Shown in pieces: positions 1 to 11,280 of a stretch of DNA of 64,000 nt; position 1 is the first letter of the stretch; each line of letters opens with the position of its first letter. The position numbers were made by a program, and so were the translations under genes. This DNA is from Sapria himalayana (taxonomy: Eukaryota > Streptophyta > Magnoliopsida > Malpighiales > Rafflesiaceae): the NCBI GenBank assembly GCA_029783825.1, contig JAREIK010002457.1, forward strand, positions 235,102 through 299,101, given 5' to 3'. The notes under the pieces were generated by a model. The model did not search any database, was not told the DNA's origin, and was given only the letters and a program-made list of their open reading frames with translations.

Positions 1-1600
1 GATATTTGAAAAACCTAAAATGATTCAAAATCAAAGTGAAATATTTTACTAAATATTAATTTAAAATTTTTAAATTTTTGTATCCATTTATATGCTTATA
101 TATTTTTTGATGACAAATAAATTTTTTAAATTATATTTGTCTCAATAATTATTTATTTTTTAATTTATATCTCTAAAAAATTAACCAATCAATAATTAAG
201 CGGTATGTTTAAAATTATAATGAATACTAATAAAAATGAGATTTATTATTTATTATATATAGTATACCAGTTTAATGGTTAAATTATTTACGGGGTTTTT
301 CCTTTAGAAATTTAACAATTTATGTTTTTAGGCATTTAGTGGTTTATAGGTATTATTTATATAATAAAAATAAAAAAAAAATTTGATTTTTTCTAATTTT
401 CAAAGGTTATAATCTTTGAAAGGAAAATAATTTTTAAAATTTTTTGATATATGAATACCATGTATAATTATATTAATATTACTAATTATATATCATATAA
501 ATTAAATATAAACAATTTTAATTATAGATATTATAATAACGATCAAAAATTCAATTAACAATCTATTATTAAAAAACTAAATATTAATAAAAATATATTT
601 ACATAACATAAAATGATAAAAATCAAACCAAAATATATTGCTAAATAATAATATTTAATTTTTAAATTTTTCCTTCTTTTTTAAAGCTTATATATATATA
701 TATTTTTTGATTAAATATAAATTAGTTAAATATTATTTGTCTCATTCAAAATTTATTTAGAACTAATTTTTCTAAAAAATTAACCTATAAATAATTAAAA
801 TGAATATTTAAAATTATAATAAATAAAATATAAATGAGATTTATTATTTAAAAAGTAAAATATAGCTATTAAAATGTTTATGTATTTATGTGTTTCGGAG
901 TTTATGAACTTACGGATTTAAGTAAGTAATCATTTAATGATCTATAGGTTTTATTTAAAAAATAAAATAACTAAAAATTTATTTTTATTATTTTTTCTAA
1001 TTTTTTACGGTTATAACTTTTTAAAATATAATAATTTTTATATTTTTTTCAAATGTGAATATAATATTTATTTATAATAATCATAATAATTATATATCAT
1101 TTAAATTCAATATAAATAATTTTATTGATAGATATTCTAGTAATTATAAAAAAATAAATTAAAAGTCTATTATGAATAAGATTGATATTACTTAAAATAT
1201 GATATCAAAACCTAAAATGATTCAAATGTAAAGCAAAATATATTACTAAATAATAATTATTTGTTTTTAAATTTTTATTCTTTTTATAAGCTTTTCTATT
1301 TTTTGATGAAAAATAATTTTTATAAATTATATTTTTAACTCATAATTTAATTTATAATTAATACAGATATACAAATAAAAAACTAAAAATCAAAATAATT
1401 TTTTTAAATTATAATGAAAACAAATAAAAATGTGATTTATTAATTATTATTTAGTGTATACTAGTTTAAAGGATTATCTATATAGGGGTATCGAGATTTT
1501 GTAGTTTAGTGATTTAAATGCTGAGGCATTTAGTGGTGTATAGGTTTTATTTAAACAATAGAATAACAATGAAAAAATATTTTATTTTTATTTTTTCACA

Positions 1601-1626
1601 TTTTCAAAGGTTATAACCTTTGAAAA
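1601..1626. repeat. Monomer palindrome, 26 bp perfect copy
   Basis: Perfect dyad with core AAAGGTTATAACCTTT and TTTTC/GAAAA flanks, lying about 60 bp downstream of the octamer run of this monomer. The same element, often with one or two changes, occurs once in nearly every monomer of both orientations. It could extrude as a cruciform or be a binding site for a dimeric protein. Neither can be shown from sequence. Confidence 0.9.
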
Positions 1627-2044
1627 TATAATAACTTTAAATTTTTTTTCAAAAGTGAATATAATATTTAGTTATAATAATCATTATATTTATATATGAT
1701 ATAAATTCAATATAAACATTTTTATTGATAAATATTTTAATAATGATGAAAAAAGAACTTAATAATCTATTATTAATTAAATAGATATCAATTAAAATAT
1801 ATTTACAAAACCTAAAATGATTCAGAAGCAAAGCAAAATATATTATTATATAATAATTTTTGGTTTTGAATTTTTTTTTCTTTTAAAAGGTTTATCTATA
1901 ATTTTTTGATGAAAAATAATTTATATAAATTATATTTGTGTAACTCAAATTATTTTGGAATTTATATTTATATAAATATAAACAAATAAATAATTAAAAT
2001 GAATATTTAAAATTATAATTAAAAAAATGAGATTTATTATTTAG

Positions 2045-2215
2045 GGTATACCGGTCTAATTTAAATTAGATCTGTCTAACTAATAATTTATTTTGTATTT
2101 AATATTTCTATAAAAATAAACTAAAAATTAATTAAAATAAAAATTTAAAATTATACTGAATAAAAATAAAAATGATAATTATGATTTATTATTAATCTAT
2201 ACTAGTTTAATGGTT
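2045..2215 (+). repeat. B-to-A chimeric partial unit
   Basis: After GGGTATACCGGTCTAA the sequence does not enter the octamer run. It jumps into ATTTAAATTAGATCTGTC, the middle part of an A-type unit, then reaches a second TATACTAGTTTAATGG junction and only there starts the octamers. The insert is about 140 bp. The same junction recurs near 3400, 10090, 12380, 57720 and 61930, and in reverse near 14590, 15940, 21250, 26225, 31120, 35740, 37070, 44660 and 54050. It is therefore a fixed part of the higher-order unit, not a fresh event. Confidence 0.8.
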
Positions 2216-2931
2216 TAAGTATTTAGAGGTTTCTCTTTAAGGAGCTTAGAGATTTAGGTTTTTAGGCCTTTAGTGGTTTATAGGTTTTATTTAATTAATA
2301 AAATAACAAAAAAAATATTTTAATTTTTTCTCATTTTTATTGGTTATAACCTTTGAAAATATAATAATATTTAAAATTATTTGAAATGTAAATACAATAT
2401 TTAGTTATTATTATATTAGTAATTAAATATGATATAAATTCAATATAAATAATTTTATTGACAGATATTATAATAATCATCAAAAATTAAATTTATAAAC
2501 TACTAATAATAAGATAGATATTAATTAAAAAATATTTACAAAACCCAAATTGATATAAAATTAAAGTAAAATATATTACTGGATAATAATTTTTAATTTT
2601 TAAATTTTTACTTCTTTTATAAGCGTATATATATTTTTTGATTAAAAATAAATTATTTAAATTATATTTGTCGCACCATAATTTATTTTATAATAAATAT
2701 TTCTATAAAAATAAACTAATAAATAATTAAAATGAATATTTAAAACTATAATAAATAGGAATAAAAATTAGATTTATTAATTATTATGTATTATATAGCA
2801 GTTTAATGGTTTATGTATTTAGGTATTACGGGGTTTAGGTGTTTACTTATTTAATTGTGTATGCATTTAGTGTTTTATTGGTTTTATTTAAAAAAATAAA
2901 ATAACAAAACATTTATTTTTATTATTTTTTG

Positions 2932-2963
2932 ATATTTTCAAAGGTTATAACCTTTGAAAATAT
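2932..2963. repeat. Monomer palindrome, 32 bp perfect copy
   Basis: Centre of symmetry lies between 2947 and 2948. Every base from 2932 to 2963 pairs with its partner, and 2931/2964 is the first mismatch. The arms extend the common core outward with ATATTTTC and its complement. Confidence 0.92.
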
Positions 2964-5885
2964 AATAATTTTTAAATTTTTTTTAAAGAAAATTCAATAT
3001 TTAGTTATAATAATCATTATATTTAAATATCATATAAATTCAACATGAATATTTTTAGTGATTAATATTCTAATAATGATCAAAAAATAAATTAATAATC
3101 TATTATTAATACGATAGATATCAATTAAAATATAATTACAAAACATAAAATGATTCATAAGCAAAGCAAAATATATTACTATAGAATAATTTTTTGTTTT
3201 GAATTTTTTTTTTATTTTAAAAAGGTTATCTATATTTTTTTTTGATTAAAAATAATTTAAAAAAATTATATTTTTCTAACTCATAATTTATTTTTTAATT
3301 AATATGTATATAAAAATAAAAAATTAATAATTAAAATGAATATTAAAAATTATAATGAAAAAAAAAATGAGATTTATTATTTATTATTTAGGGTATACTG
3401 GTTTAATTTAAGTTATATCTGTCTCACTAATAATATATATTGTAATTAATATTTCTATAAAAATAAACTGATAAATAATTAAAATAAAAATTTAAAATTA
3501 TACTGAATAAAAATTAAAATGAGAATTATGATTTATTATTAATGTATACCAGTTTAATGGTTTAAGAATTTTGAGGTTTTGTCATTTAGTAGTTTAGCGA
3601 TTTATCTTTTTAGTCATTTAGTGATTTATAGGTTTTATTTAAACAATAAAATAAAAATAAAAATAGTAATTTTTTATCATTTTCAAATGTTATAACCTTT
3701 GAAAATATAATAATATTTAAAAGTTTTTTAAATTTGAATTCAATATTTTGTTATAATAATTTTAATAATTCTATATCATTTAAAATAAATATAAATAATT
3801 TTATTGATATATATTATAATAATGATATATAATTTAAATTAATAAACTATTTATAATAAGATAGATATTAATTAAAAAATATTTGCAAAACCCTAATTGA
3901 TTCAAAATTAAAGTAAAATATATTAGTTGATAAAAATTTTTAATATTTAATAATACTTCTTTTATACTTCTTTTAAAAGCGTATATATTTTTTTGATTAA
4001 AAATAAATTATTTAAATTTTATGTGTCGCACTCATAATTTATTTTGTAATAAAAATTTCTATAAAAATAAACTAATAAATAATTAAAATGAATATTTACA
4101 ATAATAATAAATTGAAATAAACATTAAATTTATTTATTATTTAGTAGTATATAGCAGTTTAATGGTTTATTTTTTTAGGCATTACGGGGTTTAGAAGTTT
4201 ACTGATATAATTGTTCATGCATTTAGTGCTTTATAGGTTTTATTTAAAAAATAAAATAACAAAAAATTTATTTTTATTATTTTACCATATTTCCAAAGGT
4301 GATAAGCTTTGTAAATATAATAATATTTAAATTTTTTTCAAAAGTGAATTCAATATTTAGTTATAATAATCATTATATTTATATATCATATAAATTCAAT
4401 ATAAACAATTTTATTGATAAATATTCTAATAATCATCAAAAAATAAATTGATAAACAATTATTAATAAGATAGATATCAATTAGAATATAATTACAAAAT
4501 CTAAAATGATTCAGGAGAGCAAAATATATTACTATATAATAAATTTTAGTTTTAAAATTTTTTATTTTTTTTATAAGTTTATCTATATTTTTCGATGAAA
4601 AATAATTTATATAAATTAAATTTGTCTAACTTATAATTAATTTTGTAATTAATATATATATAAAAATAAACGAATAAATAATTAAAATGAATATTTTAAA
4701 TTATAATAAAAAAAAGTAATATTGAGATTTATTATTTATTATTTAGGATAAACTTGTTTAAAAGGATTATATTTTTAGGGTTTTAAAGATTTAGGATTTA
4801 TTGAATTAAGTGTTTAGGCATTTAGTGGTTTATAGGATTTATTTAAACAATTAAATAACAAAAAAATTAATTTTGATATTTTCTCACATTTTCAAAGGTT
4901 ATAACCTTTATAAATATAATAATTATAAAATTTTATAAAAATGTGAATACAATATTTTGTAATAAAAATCATTATAATTATATATAATCTAAACAAAATA
5001 TAAAGAATTTTATTGATAGATATTAAATTAATTATCAAAAAATAAATTAATATGCTATTATTAATATGATAAATATAAATTAAAATATAATTGCAAAATC
5101 TAAAATTATTCAAAATCAAAGTAGAATTTATTACTAAATAATAATTTTTGTTTTTTAGTTTGTGCTACTTTTTATAAGCTTATATATTTCTTTTGATGAA
5201 AAATAAATTATTTAAATTAAATTTGTATCACTCATAATTTATTGTGTAATTAATATTTTAATAAATTATTTAAATTATAATCAAGGTTTACGAGTTTAAA
5301 GGTTTAAGTATTTACAAGCTTTTGTGTTAAGGAGTTTAGAGATTTAAGTGTTTAGGGATTTAGTGGTGTATAAGTTTTATTTAAACAATGATATAACATA
5401 AAATCTTTTTTTTTATTTTTTCTAATTTTTGAATGTTATATCCTTTGAAAATATAATAATTTTTAAATTTTTTTCAAATGTAAATATAATATTTATTTAT
5501 AATAATTTTCATAAATATAAGTCATTTAAATTCAATATAATTAATTAAATTGATAGATATTATAATAATGATCAAAAAATAAATTAATAAACTATTATTA
5601 ATAAAATAGATATTATTTAGAAAGTATTTGCAAAATCTAAATTTATTCAAATCAAAGTTAAATATATTACTAAATAATAATTTTTTTAATGTTTTGCTTT
5701 TATTATAAGTTTATATTTTTGTTATTAAAAATAAATTATTTAAATTATATTTGTCTTACTCTTAATTTATTTTGTAATTTATAATTCTATAATAATAAAC
5801 TAATAAATATTTAAAATGAATATTTAAAATTATAATGAATACAAATAAAATTGAGATTTATTATTTATTATTCAGGATATACCGG

Positions 5886-5973
5886 TTTAATGGTTTAGGT
5901 ATTTATGGGTTTTCTGGTTAAGGAGTTTAGTGATTTAATTGTTTAGACCATTAGTGATTTATAGATTTTATTT
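5886..5973 (+). repeat. Octamer run, 11 tandem units without indel
   Basis: Eleven consecutive 8-base words occupy exactly 88 bases. Nine begin TTTA or TTTT; the others (TTAAGGAG, ATTAGTGA) differ by one base there. Examples are TTTAATGG, TTTAGGTA, TTTAGTGA and TTTATAGA. The last four bases differ from word to word within a unit, but are largely the same at the same rank in other monomers. The run lies between the ACCGGT junction and the stretch leading to the palindrome at about 6027. Confidence 0.9.
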
Positions 5974-7839
5974 AAAGAATGAAAAAACAAAAAATTTAAT
6001 TTTTTGATTTTTTTTTAATTTTTGAAGGTTATAACCTTTGAAAATATAATAATTCTTAATTTTTTTTAAATGTGAATATAATATTTAGTAATAATAATCT
6101 TAATAATCATATATAATGTAAACTCAATATAAATAATTTTATTAATACATATTATAATAATGATTAATAAATAAATTAATAAACTAGTATTTATAAGAAT
6201 GATATAAATTAAAATATAATTGTAAAATCTAAAATGATTCATAATCAAAATAAGATATATTACTAAATAATAATTATTTATTTTTAAAAATTTCCGTTTT
6301 TTATATGCATTTTTTAATAAAAAATAAACTATATATTGAGTTTAATAATTGATTATTATTACTAAATAATAATCAAAATAAGATATATAAATTAAAATAA
6401 ATTATTAAACTATATATGTCGCTCTAATAATTTATTTTGTAATTAATATTTCTATAAAAATAAACAGATAAATAATTAAAATGAATATTTAAAATTATAA
6501 TGAATACTAATAAAAATTAGATTTATGATTTATTATTTGGACTATACTAATTTAATGTTTTAAGTATTTATGGGCTTCAAGGTTTAGGAGTTTAGTCATT
6601 TTAGAATTTAGTCATTTAGTGGTTTATAGGTTTTATATAAAAAATAAAATAAAAAAAAATTATTTTTGTTATTTTTTCTCATTTTTGAATGTTATAAACT
6701 TTGAAAATATAATAATTTATAATATTTTTTGAAAAGTGAATATAATATGAAGTAATAATAATCATAATAATTATATATCATATAAATTCAATATAAACTA
6801 TTTTATTGATATATATTATAATAATGATCATATAGAAATAATAAATAATTAGTAATAAGCTAAATATTGTTTAAAATATATTTTCAAAATCTAAAATGAA
6901 TCAAAATCAAACTGAAATATTTTATGAAATATTAATTATAAATTTTTAAATTTTTGTATCCATTTATAAGCCTATATAATTTTTGATGAATAATAAAATA
7001 AGTAAATTATATTTGTCTCGCTAATAATTTATTTTGTAATTAGTAATTATTTTAAAAAAAATTGAAAATTATTAAAATGAATATTTAAAATTATAATGAA
7101 TACTAATAAAAAAGAAATATATGATTTATTATTTTGGGTATACCTATTTAATGGATTACGTTTTTTGTGGTTTTGGGGTTAATGAGATTATTGATTTATA
7201 TGTTTACACATTTAGATGTTTATAGGTTTTATTTAATCAAATAAATAACAAAAAATTTATATTTATGAATTTTTATGATTTTCAAAAATTATAACCTTTG
7301 AAAATATAATAATTATTTAATAGTTATAAAATAGGAATACAATAATTAGTTATAATAATCTTAAAAATTATATTTGTTGTAAATTCAATTTAAAAAAATT
7401 TATTAATATATATTATTATAATAATCAAAAATAAAATAATAAACTATTATTAATAAGATAGATATTAATTAAAATATATTTATAGAAACCAAAATAATTC
7501 AAAATCAAAGAAAATTATATTACTAAATAAAATTTTAAATTTTTGAAATTTTGTTTATTTTTATAAGCTTATTCTTTTTCATAAAAAATAATTTATTTAA
7601 ATTATATATGTCTCACTCATTATTTAATTTGTAATTAATATTTCTATAAAAATAAACTAAAAAAATAATTAAAATGAATATTTAAAATTATAATGAATAC
7701 AAATAAAAATGAGATTTATTATTTATTATTTAGGTTATATAGGTTTACTAGTTTAAGTATTTAGGGGATTTTGGTGTTTAGGAGTTAGAGATTTAATTAT
7801 TTATGCATTTAGTGGTTTATAAGTTTTTTTTAAATAATG

Positions 7840-10800
7840 ATATAACAAAAAAATTATTTTTGTTATTTTTTCTCATTTTTGAAGGTTATAAAATTTGAAA
7901 ATATATCAATTTTTAAATTTTTTTTAAATGTGAATACTATATTTAGCTATGATAATCATAATAATTATATATCATGAAAATTTAAAATAAACAATTATAT
8001 TGAAATTTATTATATTAATGATCAAAAAATAAATTAATAGACTATTATTAATAAGATAAATATTATTTTAAATATATTTGCAAAACGTAAATTTATTCAA
8101 AATCAAAGTAAAATATATTACAAAATAATACTTTCTTTGATGTTTTGCTTATTTTTATATGTTTATATTTTTTGTTATTAAAAGTAAATTATTTAAATTA
8201 TATTTGTCCTCCTCATAATTAATTTTTAATTTATAATTCTATAAAAATAAACTAATAAATAATTAAAATGAATATTCAAAATTATAATGAATACAAATAA
8301 AAGTGAGATTTATTATTTATTATTAAGGATATACAGTTTTAATGGTTTAGGTATTTAGGTATTTTGGGGATTAGTTATTTAAGTGTTTAGGCCTTTAGTG
8401 ATTTATATTTTTTAATTTTTTGATTTTTTTTAATTTTTGAAGGTTATAACCTTTGAAATTAAAATAATTTTTAATTTTTTTAAATGTGAATATAATATTC
8501 AGTAATAATAATCTTAATAATTATATATAATGTAAACTCAATATAAATAGATTTATTAATAGATATTATAATAATGATCAATAAAAAATTAATAAACTAT
8601 TATTAATAAGAATGATATAAATTAAAATATAATTGCAAAATCTAAAATGATTCAAAATAAATATAAAATAAATTACTAAATAATATATTTTCTTAAAAAA
8701 AATGTTGCCTCTTTATATAAGGATATATATTTTTTTTGATGAAAAAAAAATTATTTAAATTAGATCTGTCTCACTAATAATTTATTTTGTAATTAATATT
8801 TCTATAAAAATAAACTTATAAATAATTATAATAAAAATTTACAATTATACTTAATAAAAATTAAATTGAGATTTATGATTTTTTATTAATGTACACCTAT
8901 TTAATCGTCTAAGTATTTAGAGGTTTTGTCATTTAGGAGTTTATCAATTTATGTTTTTAGGCATTTAGTGGTTTATAGGTTTTATTTAAACAATAAAATA
9001 ACAGAAAAAAAATTTGTAATTTTTTCTCATTTTCATAGGTAATAACCTTTGAAAATATAATAATATTTTATATTTTTTGAAATGTGAAAACAATATTTAG
9101 TTATAATAATATTAATAATTATATATCATATAAATTCAATATAAACAATTTTATTGATAGATAATATAATAATGATGAAAATTTAAATTAATAAACTATT
9201 AATAAAAAAACTGATATTAATTAAAAAATATTTACAAAACCCAAATTGATTCAAAATTAAAGTAAAATATATTACTGGATATTAATTTTTTATTTTTAAA
9301 TTTTAAATTTTTACTTCTTTTATAAGCATATATTTTTTTTGATTAAAAATAAATTAAATAAAATATATATGTCGCTATCATAATTTAATTAGTAATAAAT
9401 ATTTCTATAAAAATAAACTAATAAATAATTAAAATGAATATTTAAAATTATAATAAATAGAAATAAAAATTAGATTTATAAATTATTAAGTAGTATATAG
9501 CAGTTTAATGGTTTAAGTATTTAGGCATTATAAGGTTTAAAAATTTATGGATTTAACTGTGTATACATTTAGTCGTTTATAGGTTTTATTAAAAAAATAA
9601 AATAAAAAAATATATATATTTATTATTTTTTTATATTTTCAAAGGTTATAACCTTTGAAAATATAATAATTTTTAAATTTTTTTTAAATGTGAATCCAAT
9701 ATTTAGTTATAATAATCAATATATTTTTATATATCATATAAATTCAATATAAACAATTTTATTGATAAATATTCTAATAATGATCAAAAAATAAATTAGT
9801 AATCTATTATTAATAAGATAGATATCAATTAAAATATAATTACAACACCTAAAATGATTCAAAAGAAAAGCAAACTATATTACTATATAATAATTTTTTG
9901 TTTTGAAATTTTTTTTTCTTCTAAAAAGTTTATCAATAATTTTTTTATGAAAAATAATTTATATAAATTATATTTGTCTAACTCAATTTATTTTGTAATT
10001 AATATTTATATATAAATAAACAAATACATAATTAAAAAGAATATTTAAAATTATAATGAAAAAAAATGAGATTTATTATTTATTATTTAGGGATACCAGT
10101 TTAATTTAAATTAGATCTATCTCACTAATAATTTATTTAGTAATTAATATATCTATAAAATAAATTGATAAATAATTAAAATAAAACTTTAAAATTATAC
10201 TCAATAAAAATTAAAATGAGATTTATGATTTATTATTAATGTATACCAGTTTAATGATTTATGTATTTAGAGGTTTTGTCGTTAGCAGTTTAGCGATTTA
10301 TGTTTTTAGGCTTTTAGTGGGTTATAGGTTTTATTTAAAAAAATAAAATAACAGAAAAAATTTTTATAATTTTTTATCATTTTCATAGGTTATAACATTT
10401 GAAAATATAATAATATTTAAAATTTTTTGAAATTTTAATGAAATACTTTGTTATAATAATATTAAAAATTATATATCATATAAATTTAATATAAATAATT
10501 TTATTGATAGATATTATAATAATGATCAAAAATTAAATTTATAAACTATTAATATTAGGTTAATATTAATTAAAAAATATTTACAAAACCCAAATTGATT
10601 CAAAATTAAAGTAACTTATATTACTTGATAATAATTTTTAATTTTTAAATTTATTCTTCTTTTATAAGCGTATATTTTTATTAGATAAATAATATATCAT
10701 TTAAATTATATTTCTCCCACACATAATTTATTTTGTAATAAATATTTCTAAATAAATACACTAATAAATAATTAAAATGAATATTTAAAAATATAATAAA

Positions 10801-10912
10801 TAGCAAAAAATAGATTTATTAATTTTTAAGTTGTATTTAGCGGTTTAATGGTTTATGTATTTAGCTATTACGGAGTTTAGGAGTTTACTGATTTAACTTT
10901 ATATGTATTTAG
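7840..10912 (+). repeat. Segmental duplication copy 1 (pairs with 59,640-62,750)
   Basis: Monomers D variant, E, A, B, A match 59,640-62,750 at offsets of 51,800-51,860. Shared private features include CTTTGATGTTTTGCTT near 8140 and 59,930, TGTCCTCCTCAT near 8205 and 59,998, and TATTAGATAAATAATATAT near 10,680 and 62,510. Both copies are followed by a hAT 5' end at the same base of the unit, so the hAT insertion predates this duplication. Confidence 0.85.
9631..9666. repeat. Monomer palindrome, 36 bp perfect copy
   Basis: Centre between 9648 and 9649, with an 18 bp arm on each side and no loop. It is one of the two longest perfect copies I found. The other is at 43,770-43,805, in the opposite array orientation, so symmetry is kept in both orientations. 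Confidence 0.92.
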
Positions 10913-11111
10913 TAGGTGTGCTCATGGGACTCGGAGATTCGCGACTCGACCCAAAGTCTCGTCCCGAAAGAATCGGGACTGAAAAAATTCTGTTGACTTT
11001 GACTTTTACCATCCTGTTCTGTCACGTATTTTTTCTTTTGGGATGGTTTTGGATCTTAGGCAATATCAATCCCGAGAATCGTCCCATCCTAAAAAACTGA
11101 TACTAGAACCA

Positions 11112-11150
<39 letters not shown>

Positions 11151-11280
11151 CATGAAGATGCCTCAATTTCCGCTACTGCCCATTCAATTCTGATGCAGCT
11201 ATTGCTGTTCCAATGAGTTCGAGGCGACCTTATGCGGTTCCAGCCGTGTTAAATCCATTCCAGCCCATGTTATTTCATTT
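10913..11280 (+). mobile_element. hAT-type element, 5'-end fragment
   Basis: A GC-richer block starts with TAGGTGTGCTCATGGGAC, which resembles a hAT terminal inverted repeat. It contains a TCCCGA/TCGGGA hairpin (10,962-10,967 and 10,973-10,978). It matches the 5' end of the larger element at 62,751 through the (AT)n tract and on to GTTCCAGCCGTGTT. It is preceded by GTATTTAG, the expected 8 bp for a hAT target duplication. Homology ends near 11,260 and satellite resumes just after the octamer run. Most of the element, including any coding part and the 3' end, is absent. A 65-codon open frame over the terminus has no counterpart in the other copy and I do not regard it as a gene. Confidence 0.8.
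11115..11159. repeat. (AT)n microsatellite inside hAT fragment
   Basis: Uninterrupted AT dinucleotide tract of about 44 bases, flanked by ACTAGAACCATG and ACATGAAGATG. The paralogous tract in the other hAT copy (62,952-62,970) is less than half as long. Confidence 0.95.

Larger units (their letters stand above)
1..10912 (+). repeat. AT-rich satellite array, forward orientation, left segment
   Basis: Tandem array of diverged monomers. Palindrome cores (variants of GGTTATAACC) lie near 405, 1009, 1609, 2342, 2943, 3689, 4299, 4897, 5434, 6027, 6690, 7287, 7884, 8442, 9038, 9644 and 10388, so spacing is about 540-745 bp. From the variant tag after each palindrome, the monomer types read F (about 20), H (620), K (1220), B (1820), A (2550), B (3140), A (3900), B (4500), C (5110), D (5650), E (6240), F (6900), G (7490), a D variant (8090), E (8650), A (9250), B (9860), A (10600). 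Spacings of about 730-745 bp occur where a B unit is followed by an A unit. They come from an extra partial unit of about 140 bp. I see no gene or RNA here. The open frames present lack ATG starts and have no recognisable domain. Confidence 0.93.

Noticed and set aside
5886..5973. Octamer run read as true telomeric repeat
   Set aside because: The period is 8, not 7, and only some words contain TTTAGGG. Telomere origin is only a hypothesis.
10903..11100. 65-codon ATG frame over the hAT terminus
   Set aside because: It begins in satellite sequence, crosses the terminal repeat, and is not kept in the 62.75 kb copy. Transposase is encoded elsewhere in the element.
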